Shown: one piece after another, positions 11,037 through 22,500 of the stretch
Numbering within the stretch: position 1 is the first letter of the stretch
Layout of the letters: each line of letters opens with the position of its first letter
Source: Brachionus manjavacas
Lineage: Eukaryota > Rotifera > Eurotatoria > Ploima > Brachionidae
Length of the DNA: 64,000 nt
Reading direction: 5' to 3'
Assembly (NCBI GenBank): GCA_019054805.1
Contig: JAHQIY010000005.1
Coordinates: 4,261,501 to 4,325,500 of the forward strand
Notes under the pieces: generated by a model
What the model was told of the DNA's origin: nothing
The model's database searches: none
What the model saw: only the letters and a program-made list of their open reading frames with translations
Made by a program: the position numbers and the translations under genes

Positions 11037-12901
11037 TTAGTAGTAAACTTTAGGTGGCATACCAAGTGGGGTAGCCTGAGGAATAGTCGAAGAACTTGGC
11101 GGTGGTGGAGGAACAAGAGTCATCATTGTTTGAGGCATCATCTGCTGACCGATTTGGTTGCCCATATGCATATGATGATGCATATGATGCTGCTGCTGTG
11201 AGAATTGATTGAGCACAAATGGTTGATTAGCTTTAGCAGCCGCAGCTTCGGCTATTTCCTGAATCAACTGTTGTGACGATTCTAGCAAGCTTTTTTCCAA
11301 TTGTTGTTGAATGACCAACTGTTGTTGGGCGTACACAGCCGCTTGTTTCTTCAATGAATCATATGCCTCATCTCCCTCGTTATTTTCGCTTATCTTAGCT
11401 GCCACCTCCTGAGCTTGATGCTGCTGTTTGCTATACTGGTTCATGTATTCATTAAAATAATTAGTGTACAAACTCATCATTAGTGTGCTCGAATCTTTCA
11501 AAAATGAGCCAGATGTATTTAGCTTTTTGGTAATTTCATTGACATTTTGGTTAGAAGTGATTGCCAAAGGAGCTGCATTTTGCTCATTCTCGCCTGATGT
11601 TTCTTTTTGGGGGCTTTTTCTGTCAGTGTCGCTGTGAGGTTTGGCGCTTTGATCAGTGCTTGGGCTAACAGTTTTACTCTCGTCAAGTGACTTAATCTTA
11701 TTCTCTTTGCTCTCTTGGATGTATTTGGTCAGATATTCCTTTCGAGCTTTCTTAACCAATTTGGTGACTTTGTTGCGGAGATTTTTGAATTTTTTCATCA
11801 ATTCAGCATTATTTGATTCCGAGTCGGGTTGGAGTTTGGACTGAAGCAAATTTCTGTGCTTGATCAACTTGATTAGCTCCGGAGTAATCCAAGGTTTGTG
11901 CATTTCCTCATTGCAGTCGTCGATTAGGATAACTTTTTTTGTCTTTATTTTGTTGCCAGTGTTTGTGTCCTCGTCGTCCGAGTCGTCCGATTCCATGGTC
12001 AATATTTGATTAGGCTTGATGTTCGAGTAAGGCTTGCAGCGTTTTAGTTTATTGCTGTAGAATTCAGATTTTTTAATTAGCTGATCAATCAGATTGAAAT
12101 TAGAGACAAAATTAGACTGAGGTTTAGTGGCTATGGGAAGATTCAAATTTTTAAGTGAGTAGTTTTTCAAGTAGTTTTTCAAATTTAAATTCAAGTCATC
12201 TGCACTCTGACTTGTGTTAATTTCGCTAATTATTTCAATGTCATCGGACTTTGGCGGTGATTTCACTGAGTCCTCGGCAATCATGTCGCTTTTTTCCAAA
12301 TTGGTCGATGATGCATGCTTGCCAAGCAGGTTTGACTTGCTCGATTGGTTCGATGGCAAGCCGAATGTTTCTGGCAGCTCAGAAACAGATGACGAATTTG
12401 AAGCTGCGTTAATTGCTGAAGCAGAATGGGTCTTTTTTGCGCTGATTTTGTGGCCTTTGTTCGAACGACTCTGTGACCTGTTTGGCTTCTGCTGCCATCT
12501 CTGCTGGGACATAGAATTAGAGTTGGGTAATACCATAATATCTGTTAATTAAAAAGTTAATTAGGCTGAACAAAAAGGTTTAAATGACCAAGAATAAAAC
12601 TGATTTATTAGACAAAAATTTTCATGATTTATTTGGTTCCTACTAGAGCGTAAAATAGCTAACCTGGTAAGTTCATTTGGGAGTTTTGCATCGGGTTAAA
12701 CGGCTGGTTGTTGTGCATTTTTTTGCTATTGAATTGAAAATTGGAAAAATTTGCCTGTTGATAAGACTGGTTGAACTGGTTCGATTGATTGTTGTAGTTT
12801 GAGTGATACATGTTGGAAGTTTGAGTCACAAAACTTTTGGGTTCTTCGTTCAGATTTTTGAGTAGAACTCCGGTGCTGGTCAAATATTTGCGATTGTTCA
12901 T
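11037..12901 (-). CDS. two-exon gene for a Q/N/S/H-rich protein with a LINE-linker-like basic segment; function unknown
   Basis: Exons 12664-12901 and 11037-12541 join in phase 1 (CCA G|GT ... AG|AT ATT), giving about 580 residues. The start is the first ATG after an in-frame stop. The protein is mostly low complexity: N/Q-rich N-terminus, Ser/Lys-rich middle, an acidic patch (ESDDSDDEDTNTG), and a C-terminus with Q runs, a His/Met cluster (HHMHHHMHMG) and a proline run. The exception is residues 294-361 (DNA 11697-11900): HKPWITPELIKLIKHRNLL, then FKNLRNKVTKLVKKARKEYL. This resembles the basic helical linker between the endonuclease and RT domains of many non-LTR retrotransposons. The reading frame is intact over 1.5 kb, so the gene is probably functional. 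A nuclear or RNA-binding role is a guess. A polyadenylation signal lies 54 bases past the stop. Confidence 0.7.
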
Positions 12902-14885
12902 GGCTATTTGGTGCTATAGACTTTTCAAGTGACCGATTGATACGGCAATACGTTTAATTTTAGCCTCAATAAATTCACTAGAAAGGAAAAAATTTAGAGC
13001 AATTGGTTCGGATTTTAGGTAGAAGCAAAAAGCAAAAACAGTTTTTTTAGTCTTGAGTGATATTCTGTAATATTTTTTTTTGATTTTATCATAAAATCCA
13101 AAGCTTATATTTATAATATTATAAATTTTAAGTTTATATTTTTTAGTGTAAATGCGCCATTATAAAAATATTATATTTTAGCATACATAGTTATTCGATT
13201 TGATCAAGAATGAATTTAATTTTTTGTCTTAATTTGTGAAATATTCTGCACATTTTTTTTTGATTTAAATTAACTTTTTTATTGTAATAACGTTTAAGTC
13301 AATTTAGAATTTAATTCACTTAATATTTGTGTAATTTATCTACTTCAAAGTTTTCAAAAATAACTTCGGTGAATAATAAGACTCTAGTGACTTGGCTTTG
13401 GGTTTGGTAAAGCATAAACAACTAAAGTTTAAAAAATATCTGTATCATCTGGTAAAATGCATTTTACCAGGGATTTATATGAAAACATAAGTCAATTAAA
13501 TATCTATTCCAAGTCGAAGTCTTGAATTGTGCTGTGAAATGTCTTCCGATATAATCAGGTTCGGTAGAAAGATTAGACCGACCGAGGCTTACTTCTAGAA
13601 ATTTCCCAGTCAAACCAAAAATTATGAAAAATCGATGATTCTGTAAAGAATCACTACAAAACTAAAAATAAATATAAAACTTAAAAAAAGATCCCTAAAA
13701 TTCCTCTGTAAATTTTTAAAAAGCAAATTGAGAGAAGTTCTAAAGAAAGCTTCTAATTTTTTTGTTTGAAAATCAATTTTTTAGAAAACTTAAAGAAAAG
13801 AGTCTTCTAAAAATAAAGAATTGACTTAGAATTTTTATTATTTGTAATTGTTTATCCAGATTATCAAAAAATATACTTAATGTCCAAAAACATTCATTTC
13901 TTAACCACTTAGCTCCCATCGATTTGCTCAGCATTCTACTTAAGATTGTTAAATTTTTTAAATGCATAGAAATAGCTGACTTATTTTAACTTATTATTTA
14001 CAAAAAATTAACATTCAATAATAAAATTTAATGCCATGCTTCAAATTATTTAACACTAGCCTGTGATTTAACATCAGTTCATTAAATACTTTCATTTTTT
14101 TCCTACAATTTTATATTCTCTTTATGATTTTTTTTTGGCAACGCAAGAATTGGCTTTGGTTGAATTAACTACATAAATAATTACTAGAATGAACTTTACT
14201 TTAAATTACCCTTAAAAGGTCTCTGCAAAAAAATCAAAATAAATAATTTTTTCCGTAGACTTAAAAAATAAAAGATTTTCAAAAAAAAAGTTTACAAGTT
14301 TTTTTTTATTTGTAAATCTGTGCCGAGCTAATGCTTCTTCAAAATAAAAAAATAATAAATAAAAACAAAAAAAATAAAATTAAGAAAAAAAGATTAAATA
14401 ATGAAAAATAAAAAATTTTTGATGATGATTTTTTTATGTGTCTTAAATGAATTCTTACTGAAATTGAATCCATTAGATTTGAGTTGACTGGGTAAGAAAT
14501 TAGAAAAAATTATTGAATCAAAATATTTAACTCTTAAATCCTGCTAAATCGATTGAAAAGATTAAAAAAAAAAGAAATATTTTGAAAAATTATAATAAAA
14601 ATTAATTTCATTAATTAGGAGTAAACTTCTATTCAAATCTAATCAGATTTTTATTTGAAAGAAAGAATAAACAAATTTGGCTTGATTTTTTATTTTCAAA
14701 AGTCACTTCATGACTTAAACTTTTTAGTCAGCATTAAAGTATATTTAGAAAATTTTTATGATCATAAACTAAAATAAATTAAAATAAAATAATATTAAAT
14801 TATATGTGATAATTAAAAGTATTTTATTTTATTTTTTAGTTATTAATTAAAAAATAGTAATGTTTGGTATTTAAAAGAAAAAGCT

Positions 14886-14931
14886 CAATTGAACGGCTGA
14901 TTGCTGTACATTTATTTACTATTGAATTTCA
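14886..14931 (-). repeat. diverged partial copy of exon 1 of the 11.0-12.9 kb gene
   Basis: The plus-strand text TTGAACGGCTGATTGCTGTA followed by CATTTATTTACTATTGAATT parallels TTAAACGGCTGGTTGTTGTG followed by CATTTTTTTGCTATTGAATT inside exon 1 (about 12693-12737). About 44 bases align with roughly one mismatch in five. It looks like an old partial duplication about 2 kb upstream of the gene. Confidence 0.5.
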
Positions 14932-15150
14932 AGTAATAATTAAAATAATAATAAATTATTTGTTTCTTAGAAAATCCCAAATAAAATAAGTTAACTATTT
15001 AAATTGTCTAACTCACTTAATTTTGGTCAAAAGTTTTAGAGGTCGTGAATTTAGTGATCAGAGTCACATCAAACAACGAAGCGACAAAATACTCTTTCCC
15101 TTAAAATTATTTATTTCTAAAAATTTTCTAAATGTAACATTTCTTAAAAA

Positions 15151-15310
15151 ATAATTGTCCCTATTCTATCCTAGTGGATAATGGGGAGGGGCCCATCTCC
15201 TTTTCATGTACCTTTTTGAGCAACAGCTCCGATCTGACACAGGTAACTGCATCGAGTTGATCATTTTCACCGTAACTATTACCCAGTCGAAACTGGTCCC
15301 TCTATTTTTA
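15151..15310 (+). repeat. dispersed repeat fragment, copy 1 of the family at 40.03 kb
   Basis: It shares ATAATTGTCCC, TCGAGTTGATCAT and TACCCAGTCGAAAC(T/C)GGT, in the same order, with 40030-40155. The first part also resembles the reverse complement of the upstream half of the SWIM-finger ORF at 44.6 kb (CTTGTCCCTTTTCTA...CATATCCTTTTCCAGTAT). It is probably debris of one DNA-transposon family. Confidence 0.5.
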
Positions 15311-16353
15311 TGATGAAAGAGGTTTTAACATTCTCCCCGTGTTGCAAAGATATTTTGAAAATTTATTCACCTTCAAACATTTCTTAAATCCAATTTAAAA
15401 TTTTTTTTGGAGATCTCTAAACAGATCTTTTAGAAATGTTCATTAGTTTATTTGTTTTTATAAAAAAATTGATTTATTTGAATTATAAAATTATAAAAAT
15501 AAGCTTTTAAATTTAACTAGAACCTATCTGATTAATATTTAATGAATATTTTTTATTTAAATAATAAAATATTAATCTGAAATTTTTAGAATTTAATTCT
15601 TGCTATTTTAAATGTATATTGAATCAGAATAAGAAAACTATAATAACCTAAGATGCGAATCAATGAAATCAATGAAATCAATCTAATATTTCGATTATGA
15701 TGTGTTAATTTAAATATATTTTACAATTTTTCAAAAGCTTTTTGTTTTTAATTAACACAAAATTTACCTAAAATAAAACATAAAATAATAAAAGTATTTA
15801 TTAGCAAAAATAATATCTAAAATAAAAATAAAAAATAAATCAATTTGTTACATTTAGACATCAGTTTTGTGTTCAAATTTTTTCAACGATGTTTCATTAT
15901 ATTTTACGTAATTTTGCATTATTCAAGCTAAAATTACATAAAATAACACTAGATTAATAAAATAATAAATTAAATAATTTTATAACCATCTTTTTTTTAT
16001 AGTTTTACATTTCTTTATTTCGAAAATATTTTATACTCTCTGAAACAATTAGGTCTAGATTGTCTTAATGATTGTTCGATATTTTAGTCATTTTTTCTTC
16101 TCTTCTCCAAACAAAAATTAACATTTTATTAATCAAATAATTAATTTAAAATGATCATTTTTGTGCTCAAGTTCAAAGTCAGAATGGCATTCAAATACTT
16201 AAAAAAGCATGGATTTAAATGCGAGACATTTATTTTTGTAAAAATTTTCAATTTATAAAAATTACGTTCAAAACAAGTGACTATTTCTAAAAAAAAATTA
16301 AAAAAGAAGACAAAAGATATCAAAAATCAATAAGTACTAAAAAATTTTCAAAA

Positions 16354-16359
16354 TTTATT
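16354..16359 (-). terminator. candidate polyadenylation signal for period
   Basis: AATAAA on the minus strand about 170 bases past the period stop. Chance is possible in this AT-rich sequence. Confidence 0.3.
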
Positions 16360-16527
16360 ATATGAACAATAAAATTTGTCAATCATTTAAGTTAAGTAAT
16401 TGAACGGAAAATGAAAAAAAATTAAAAACACAAATTTTTACATAACGCCTATTAGGACCGATTGACTTGAGAAACTAAAAAAAAAAGAAAAAAAATCTCC
16501 CCCGACCAAAACAATCAAGAGTCCGAC

Positions 16528-19500
16528 TTAATCCGATTCAGTTTCATTCACAGCTATTTTCTGCTTGTCCAGCGAAGAAACATTGGACAAACATTTAAAA
16601 CAATCATTATAAATATTCAAACTTAAATTTTTAACACATTCATCTTCGTCATTTTTGTACTCGGGTGTCTTGATTTTGTTCGATTTAGACTCATAGGAGA
16701 ACGTGTCATTCGAGCTGTTCTCCACAACTATTTTGCTTGACTCATCTGTAGATGTTTTGGCCGACTTGGCACAACACTTGAGCTCATCGACACCAACAGT
16801 GTCACTTGACTCTTTGGTCTTGAACAAGTCAATGTAGTTCTGCATTATTTTACATATGAGTCCGTCGTCGAAAGAGTTCTCTTCGGGCTTTTGCCTGGAG
16901 CCGCGTACTTCGCTGGACAGCTTTGATTTGCAGCTCTTGGTGCGACTTTTGACCACTCTGTGCACCTTTTTGCCATTCGACACACTCAGCATGTCGGTGG
17001 ACTCGAGGGACGAGGTGGGCGAGTCGTACAAGTACGTGCTCGAGTCGTCGAACTCGTTGGTGTAGTGGCTGCTCATTTCGAAGTCGTTTGGGCTCTTGGA
17101 CTTGGCGGCAAGTTGGTTGGGATTCAGCGAGGAAATCTCGTCATCGTTGTTGCTGGTGAGGGCGGCCGATGACGAAGAGTTAAATATCAGCTTGCTGTCT
17201 CGGCTAAATCTGTCGAATTGACTGAGAAACTTGTGCTTGAGGTCCTCGTAAACACTGGTGAGCAGGTGGATGCAGTTTGTGTCCAGGTGTTTGGGCGACT
17301 GGCCGCCTACTTTGCTGTAGTACTGGGCCAAGTTGGCCGAGTTGTTCGAGTTGAGCAGTTCGCCAATTATTTTCTTCATGAGCGACTCGACTATTTCGGA
17401 CTTTTCCGAGTCGATGGATATGTCATCGAAGCCGATGTCGGTGTTGATGCCGAGCAGGCTGGCTGTCAAGTACAAGCGTTTTTTGAGCTGTTTGGTCAGC
17501 TTTAGAATGTTGGCCTGGTCGTTTAGGGTTTGATTGAGCGCGGCCGAGTGTATTTTGTCCATGTTGGTCAAGTTGGGATCTTCGGTGGGTGCCAGTGTGT
17601 GTTGATGTTGAGAATTTGAGTGCGGCATGGACTTTTTTTGATCGCTCGAGTTGATTATCTTGATGATGTTGTCGCATTCCTTGATCTTCTTGACTATGGT
17701 GGAACCGTGACGGATGCACTTGCGCCAAAATCCCATCAGGTCATCGTTTTTGTGCGATGCCAACGACGGCTGACTGTTGCTGCTGCTGCTGTTGATGCTG
17801 GACTCTTTGTCCTTGCCGGAGCATTTGGTGGCGTTCTGCGAGCCCATGTCCATTGTGGCCTCCTGCGGCACCCTCAGCCTGGCACTGGGCTTCATTTGTT
17901 TGCTTAGCGCCAGATCGGCGCGCAGCTTTTTGCCAAACGACTCGTGGTACTTTTGCGGATTGTCAAAGTCGAGTTCGTTTATGGCGCCACTGTACGGGCC
18001 CCTCTTCAGCTCTACGTCGTACTGAGCGACCAGCTCGCCACTCGACGCCACCGACACCGCATGGCACTTTTTGAGCTTTTTTATCTTGGGCTCGTATTCA
18101 TTGCAGCTGAAAACATTGGGCGCCTGAGCGCATATGTTCTGCGGATGCTCGCTGATCTTCTTGGCAAATGTTTTGTGCACTTTTTTGAGTATGTCGACCA
18201 GGTAGAGCTCGTCTTGTTCGCGCGTGTGCTTGGCCAAGTTGTCTTTGGTCAAGCGGACGCATTTGTCGCCGCAGCTTCTGTGCTGTTCGGCCTTGGAACT
18301 GTTCGCCTGGACGCTGGGAGTCGACGGCCGCTCCAAAGACCTTGGCTGCACGCACTCCAGCCCATTTTCGTCCCAATTGTGCGCTATGACCATTTTGACA
18401 GCCTCTTCCTCCTCGTCATTGTCGTTCTCGTCAATAAGCACTATTCTCGAGTGGCTGCGCGACGTCGAAGAGTTCGCCTTTTTGAACATGACCTGCTCGT
18501 CCGGCTCGCCGTTCAGCTCGCCACTCTCGCCGCTTTTTTTGTTCAGAAAAAAGTCCAGCATTGTTTTGTCGCCGAGAAAATTGCTGCCCTTGGCACAGAT
18601 GGTCGTGGCGGCCGATTCGCTGTTCTGGGCCGAGCTGTGCTTGCGGCTTTTGGTGTTTGCCAGCGAAAAAGTGTCGGCCCCTTGGTCAGTGTCGTCGAGA
18701 GCGCGCTTAACAGTGCACTTGGCCTCCACCGACTCCTGAGTGGTGTTCTCGCCGGTCGCCATCGCTGTCGTCTCATGGTCGTCTATGATCCAAGAGCTCG
18801 GCAAATCATCAATGTACTTGCAAATCATGTACTGGGTGAACAAAGTGTGGTCTTTGAGCAGAGATGGCTGAAAGGACTTCTTGGAAAATATGTCCTCGAA
18901 CAACGAAGGAAGCCGGTTGTTGGCACGATTGCGCTGAGAATTTTCGCTTATGGAACAATGTTTGGTTTCTTTGGGCTCCGATTCGTTTGAGCTGATTTGG
19001 TGGGCTTTGCTGGCGTCCGAGTTCTCCAGCTCGCTGGGTTCCGTGTGATATTTGTTCTTTTTGCGTGTGCCAGCCTCGGGGCGCTTTGGTCTTCGGGTGG
19101 CGTTGTGGGCGCGCCACTTTGCGTAGCCCGAGTTCGACGACGACGACGAGCGAAAGTGCTGCGAGTTTTTGTTTGCATGGAACGAATGGAAGTTGGCCAA
19201 GCGTTTCACGGCCGACTTTTCCAATTTTGGCCGGCTCTGAAAATACTGCGGATAGTCGTAGGCGTATTTAAAGCTCTTGGGTGGCTTATAAGTGTGGATT
19301 TTTTTGCCTTGTTTCTTCATTATTCGACTCTGCTCTTGGCAATAGCTGGCGCTTATGTTTTTCTTCTTTATGAAGCGTATAACATCTTGGCCTAGCATTT
19401 GAGTGGCGTCGTCCATGCCCGGGATTTTCTTAGAGTCAAAAGGTTAAGTTTTGGTAAAAAAATATTTTCCGAATTTGAAAAATTTTTGACAAATTTTGAT

Positions 19501-22500
19501 AATTTTTGTAAACACATTTAACTTATTTTTAATTAAGAAATTTTATATTTTTTTTTTTGTTTTTGAAAATTTTAAATTTTTGTAGTTTTTGCCAAGAAAT
19601 TGAAAAATTCAAAAATTCAAATTTTCAATTCAATTGCTGTTTTGACCAAGAAATTGTTATTCAAAATATACTAGCGAGTGTTTGAACACATTTGGCTAGC
19701 ATTGCAAAAAAAAAAAAAATTTTTTTTGGAAAATTTGTATGAAATTTCACCATGTCAACAAAATTGTGCCAGTTCATTTCTTTTTTTTTAAACAATTAAA
19801 AAAAATCATTCACCATGAGCGTATAAAAAAATTGAGTCTCAATTTTTTTAGCAGTCAGGTAAAAATTTTTAATAACGGGTGTAGAATAAAAAATGGCACA
19901 AAAGTTAAGTCTAATTTACTATAAGAATGGACAAGACCTTTTTAAATTTAAAGTCAGGCTGATCCTAGCTTTAAAAAAATAAAGACTTTATAATAATGTT
20001 GAATTTTCGACAAGTTGTTAGTAAAAAATGTACGAAACCATCAAAAAATATTTGTTCAACTTTGTAAAAAGTAGCCAAAATTTGCCAAAAGCTGAAGTTG
20101 TAAGTCGATTCACTTTATAGCGGGAACGTTAGCAAGACGCCGGAGAATGTAAAGAACAAGTACGTTAAAAAATTTGAAGAAAATTTAATAGCCTGGCTGG
20201 CTATTTAACAACCGGGAAAAAGCGAACCATATTTTTACCTTGTGGTTTAGCGGTCAATCAACATGTCAACCTTGGAGAGTGTATTGACTTGAACAAACAA
20301 TTAAAGAATATTATCAGGATGAAAATTATGTATTTTGGCCGGACTAAGCATTATCTAAATATGCGAATATGGTACAGAATTATATGCTAGATAAAAATAT
20401 AAGGTATGTTGCCAAAGAAGTGAATCCAGAAAACGTACCACGATTTTTGGGGAATTTTGAAGGCTAAAGTTTATGAGGGTGATTGGAAGGCCAAAAATCT
20501 TAAGCAACTCGAAAACAAAATTCGCACTTGCCTGAGCAATATGGACCCAAAGGTTTTACAAGACCATGCCAAGACTGTTCGCTCTTGGCTCGATCATACG
20601 TCATCATAGAGTTCAATACCTTAACTGATATTATTTTTTCAAAAAAGGAGGGTTCAGTTTAAATTTAAAAAAAAATTTGAAGCATTTGAAAACCAATTTT
20701 GTGCCATAAATAAATAATACAAAAGTTTTTTTTTTAATTTTTTCAAAGTAAATTTTTAAATTCCGAAAAAAATTTGATTAAATTTTGTACTCTCGTTCAT
20801 TAGTTCAGTCTTTAAGATCATTATTTATTATTAATAAAAAATATCGAATATTTAAATAGCTAACAGAGTTATCTCTAATTAAAATCTCCCAAGTCCTTAA
20901 ATTAAAAAAATGTGTTTTTGATGTTTTTTTCTTAGGCTCGATAATACGGGAATGAAAATAAGCGTTATATCGTCATCTAAAAATGCTACATTTAAAAAAC
21001 ATCAGCAAAAAATTGGGCTTGGAAGATCGGGTTTTATTGTTGAACGAGTTTTATAAAACTAGTTTTAAAATGGAACCGGATTATAAAATAAAATCTAAGT
21101 GTCCTTATTATGGTTTTTCTGGAAATATCTTTTCTTCAATCTCTAAATTATATCTATACATTTTTGGAACATAAACTGTAATATACTAATTAGAGAAATT
21201 AATCAATTAAAAACCTATTTTATTTCAAAACCGGTTTTAGGATCCTTTCTTCCAGGCCAACAATAAACATTTAGTTTTACTTTAACTGTAAATTCTGAAA
21301 ATTCACCATTTTGAAATTCAATTAAAATTTTATTGAACATTTGGCATTATCTTTTAGATTTAAAAACCATTTAATTAAACATTTTTATTTTCTATTTTTA
21401 AATCTAAAATTTTTAGTTTCGGTTTGTTGATTTTTAGACATTTGGGTTTAATATTTAAAAAAAATTTAATTATAGGTGACCATGCTTGAACTTTTTTAGA
21501 CTAGGGGTAGAAAAAAAATCGATCTTATTAATTGATGATTAAAAGTGAATAAAAGTTAAATTTTTTTCGAAAATTTTGCATCTTTTTTACACTTTGAACC
21601 GATTCGTTTTGATACCAAAAAAAATCTCAACTCGTTTAAGTTACATGTCCCTCATGTTTACATGACATACTTTTTTAAATGAAACAAATTTTTCAATAGT
21701 ATTAGATTTCAAATGCGATTAATAATAAAAAATTAAAAATAAGTGTGTGTTTTAAAAAAATTTTAAGATATAAAAAAATTAATTAGAAAAGTAGCAAAAT
21801 ATTTGATCTTAATTAAAAAAAAATTTTCTGAAAAGTAAAACGTAATGTTTACCACGGCTTATATAATAACATAATCAGCTAAAATATTTTATTAAATGAC
21901 AATGGTGCTAAAATAAGTCTTAAATCGCTTGTAAAGTAAAATAAAATAAAATTTTTCAAATTTTTTATCCCTAATAAATTTTTATTGTTTTTTCAAATCC
22001 ACTTACCTTTGAAATGTACTCAATAATATCTTTTTCTATTTTATTCGAAAAATCAGATTCAGCATCATCACGGCTAGAACTAACGTTAAAAGTTCGCTTA
22101 TCGTTGTTACTCTCATCACTATTTGTGGCACAACTGGTATTCGAAACAATGGGAATGCTAGTCAAATTGCTGTTTGTCTTGGGTTTTTGATGAGCCAGGC
22201 TAGCATACTTTGACTGGGTGGTCGATTTGGGGTTCACATCGAGCTTTTTGTCTTCAAAAACGTTCTTGTTCATAGGATCAACTAGGACCACATGTTTTCC
22301 TATTATGAAATCGATTTGTTTTTTCCACGGATGTATAAACCAAGACCAATTTGTTCGCACCGACACAAAACACCCATTATGACATCGCCACCGATAGATT
22401 TCTTGGTTTTGGCGTTCTTTTCCATCAAAAACTTAAAGACAAGAATTTTTAGAAAATTCAAAAATTTAAAAATTTAAAAATTTTAAAAATTTAAAAATTT

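Larger units (their letters stand above)
12902..16350. other. AT-rich intergenic region with repeat scraps
   Basis: No gene is supported. It holds a diverged copy of part of the neighbouring gene's first exon (about 14886-14931) and a fragment of the repeat family also seen at 40.0 kb (about 15151-15310). The rest is A/T runs. Confidence 0.5.

Noticed and set aside
17944..18990. 348-codon open frame antisense to period
   Set aside because: It lies wholly inside the large period exon on the other strand. Its composition follows from the GC-richer codon use of that exon, with no recognisable domain. Several other antisense frames there are the same kind of shadow.
20983..21174. Small ORF in the last period intron as an extra period exon
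   Set aside because: It is on the opposite strand to period and has no PER-like motif.
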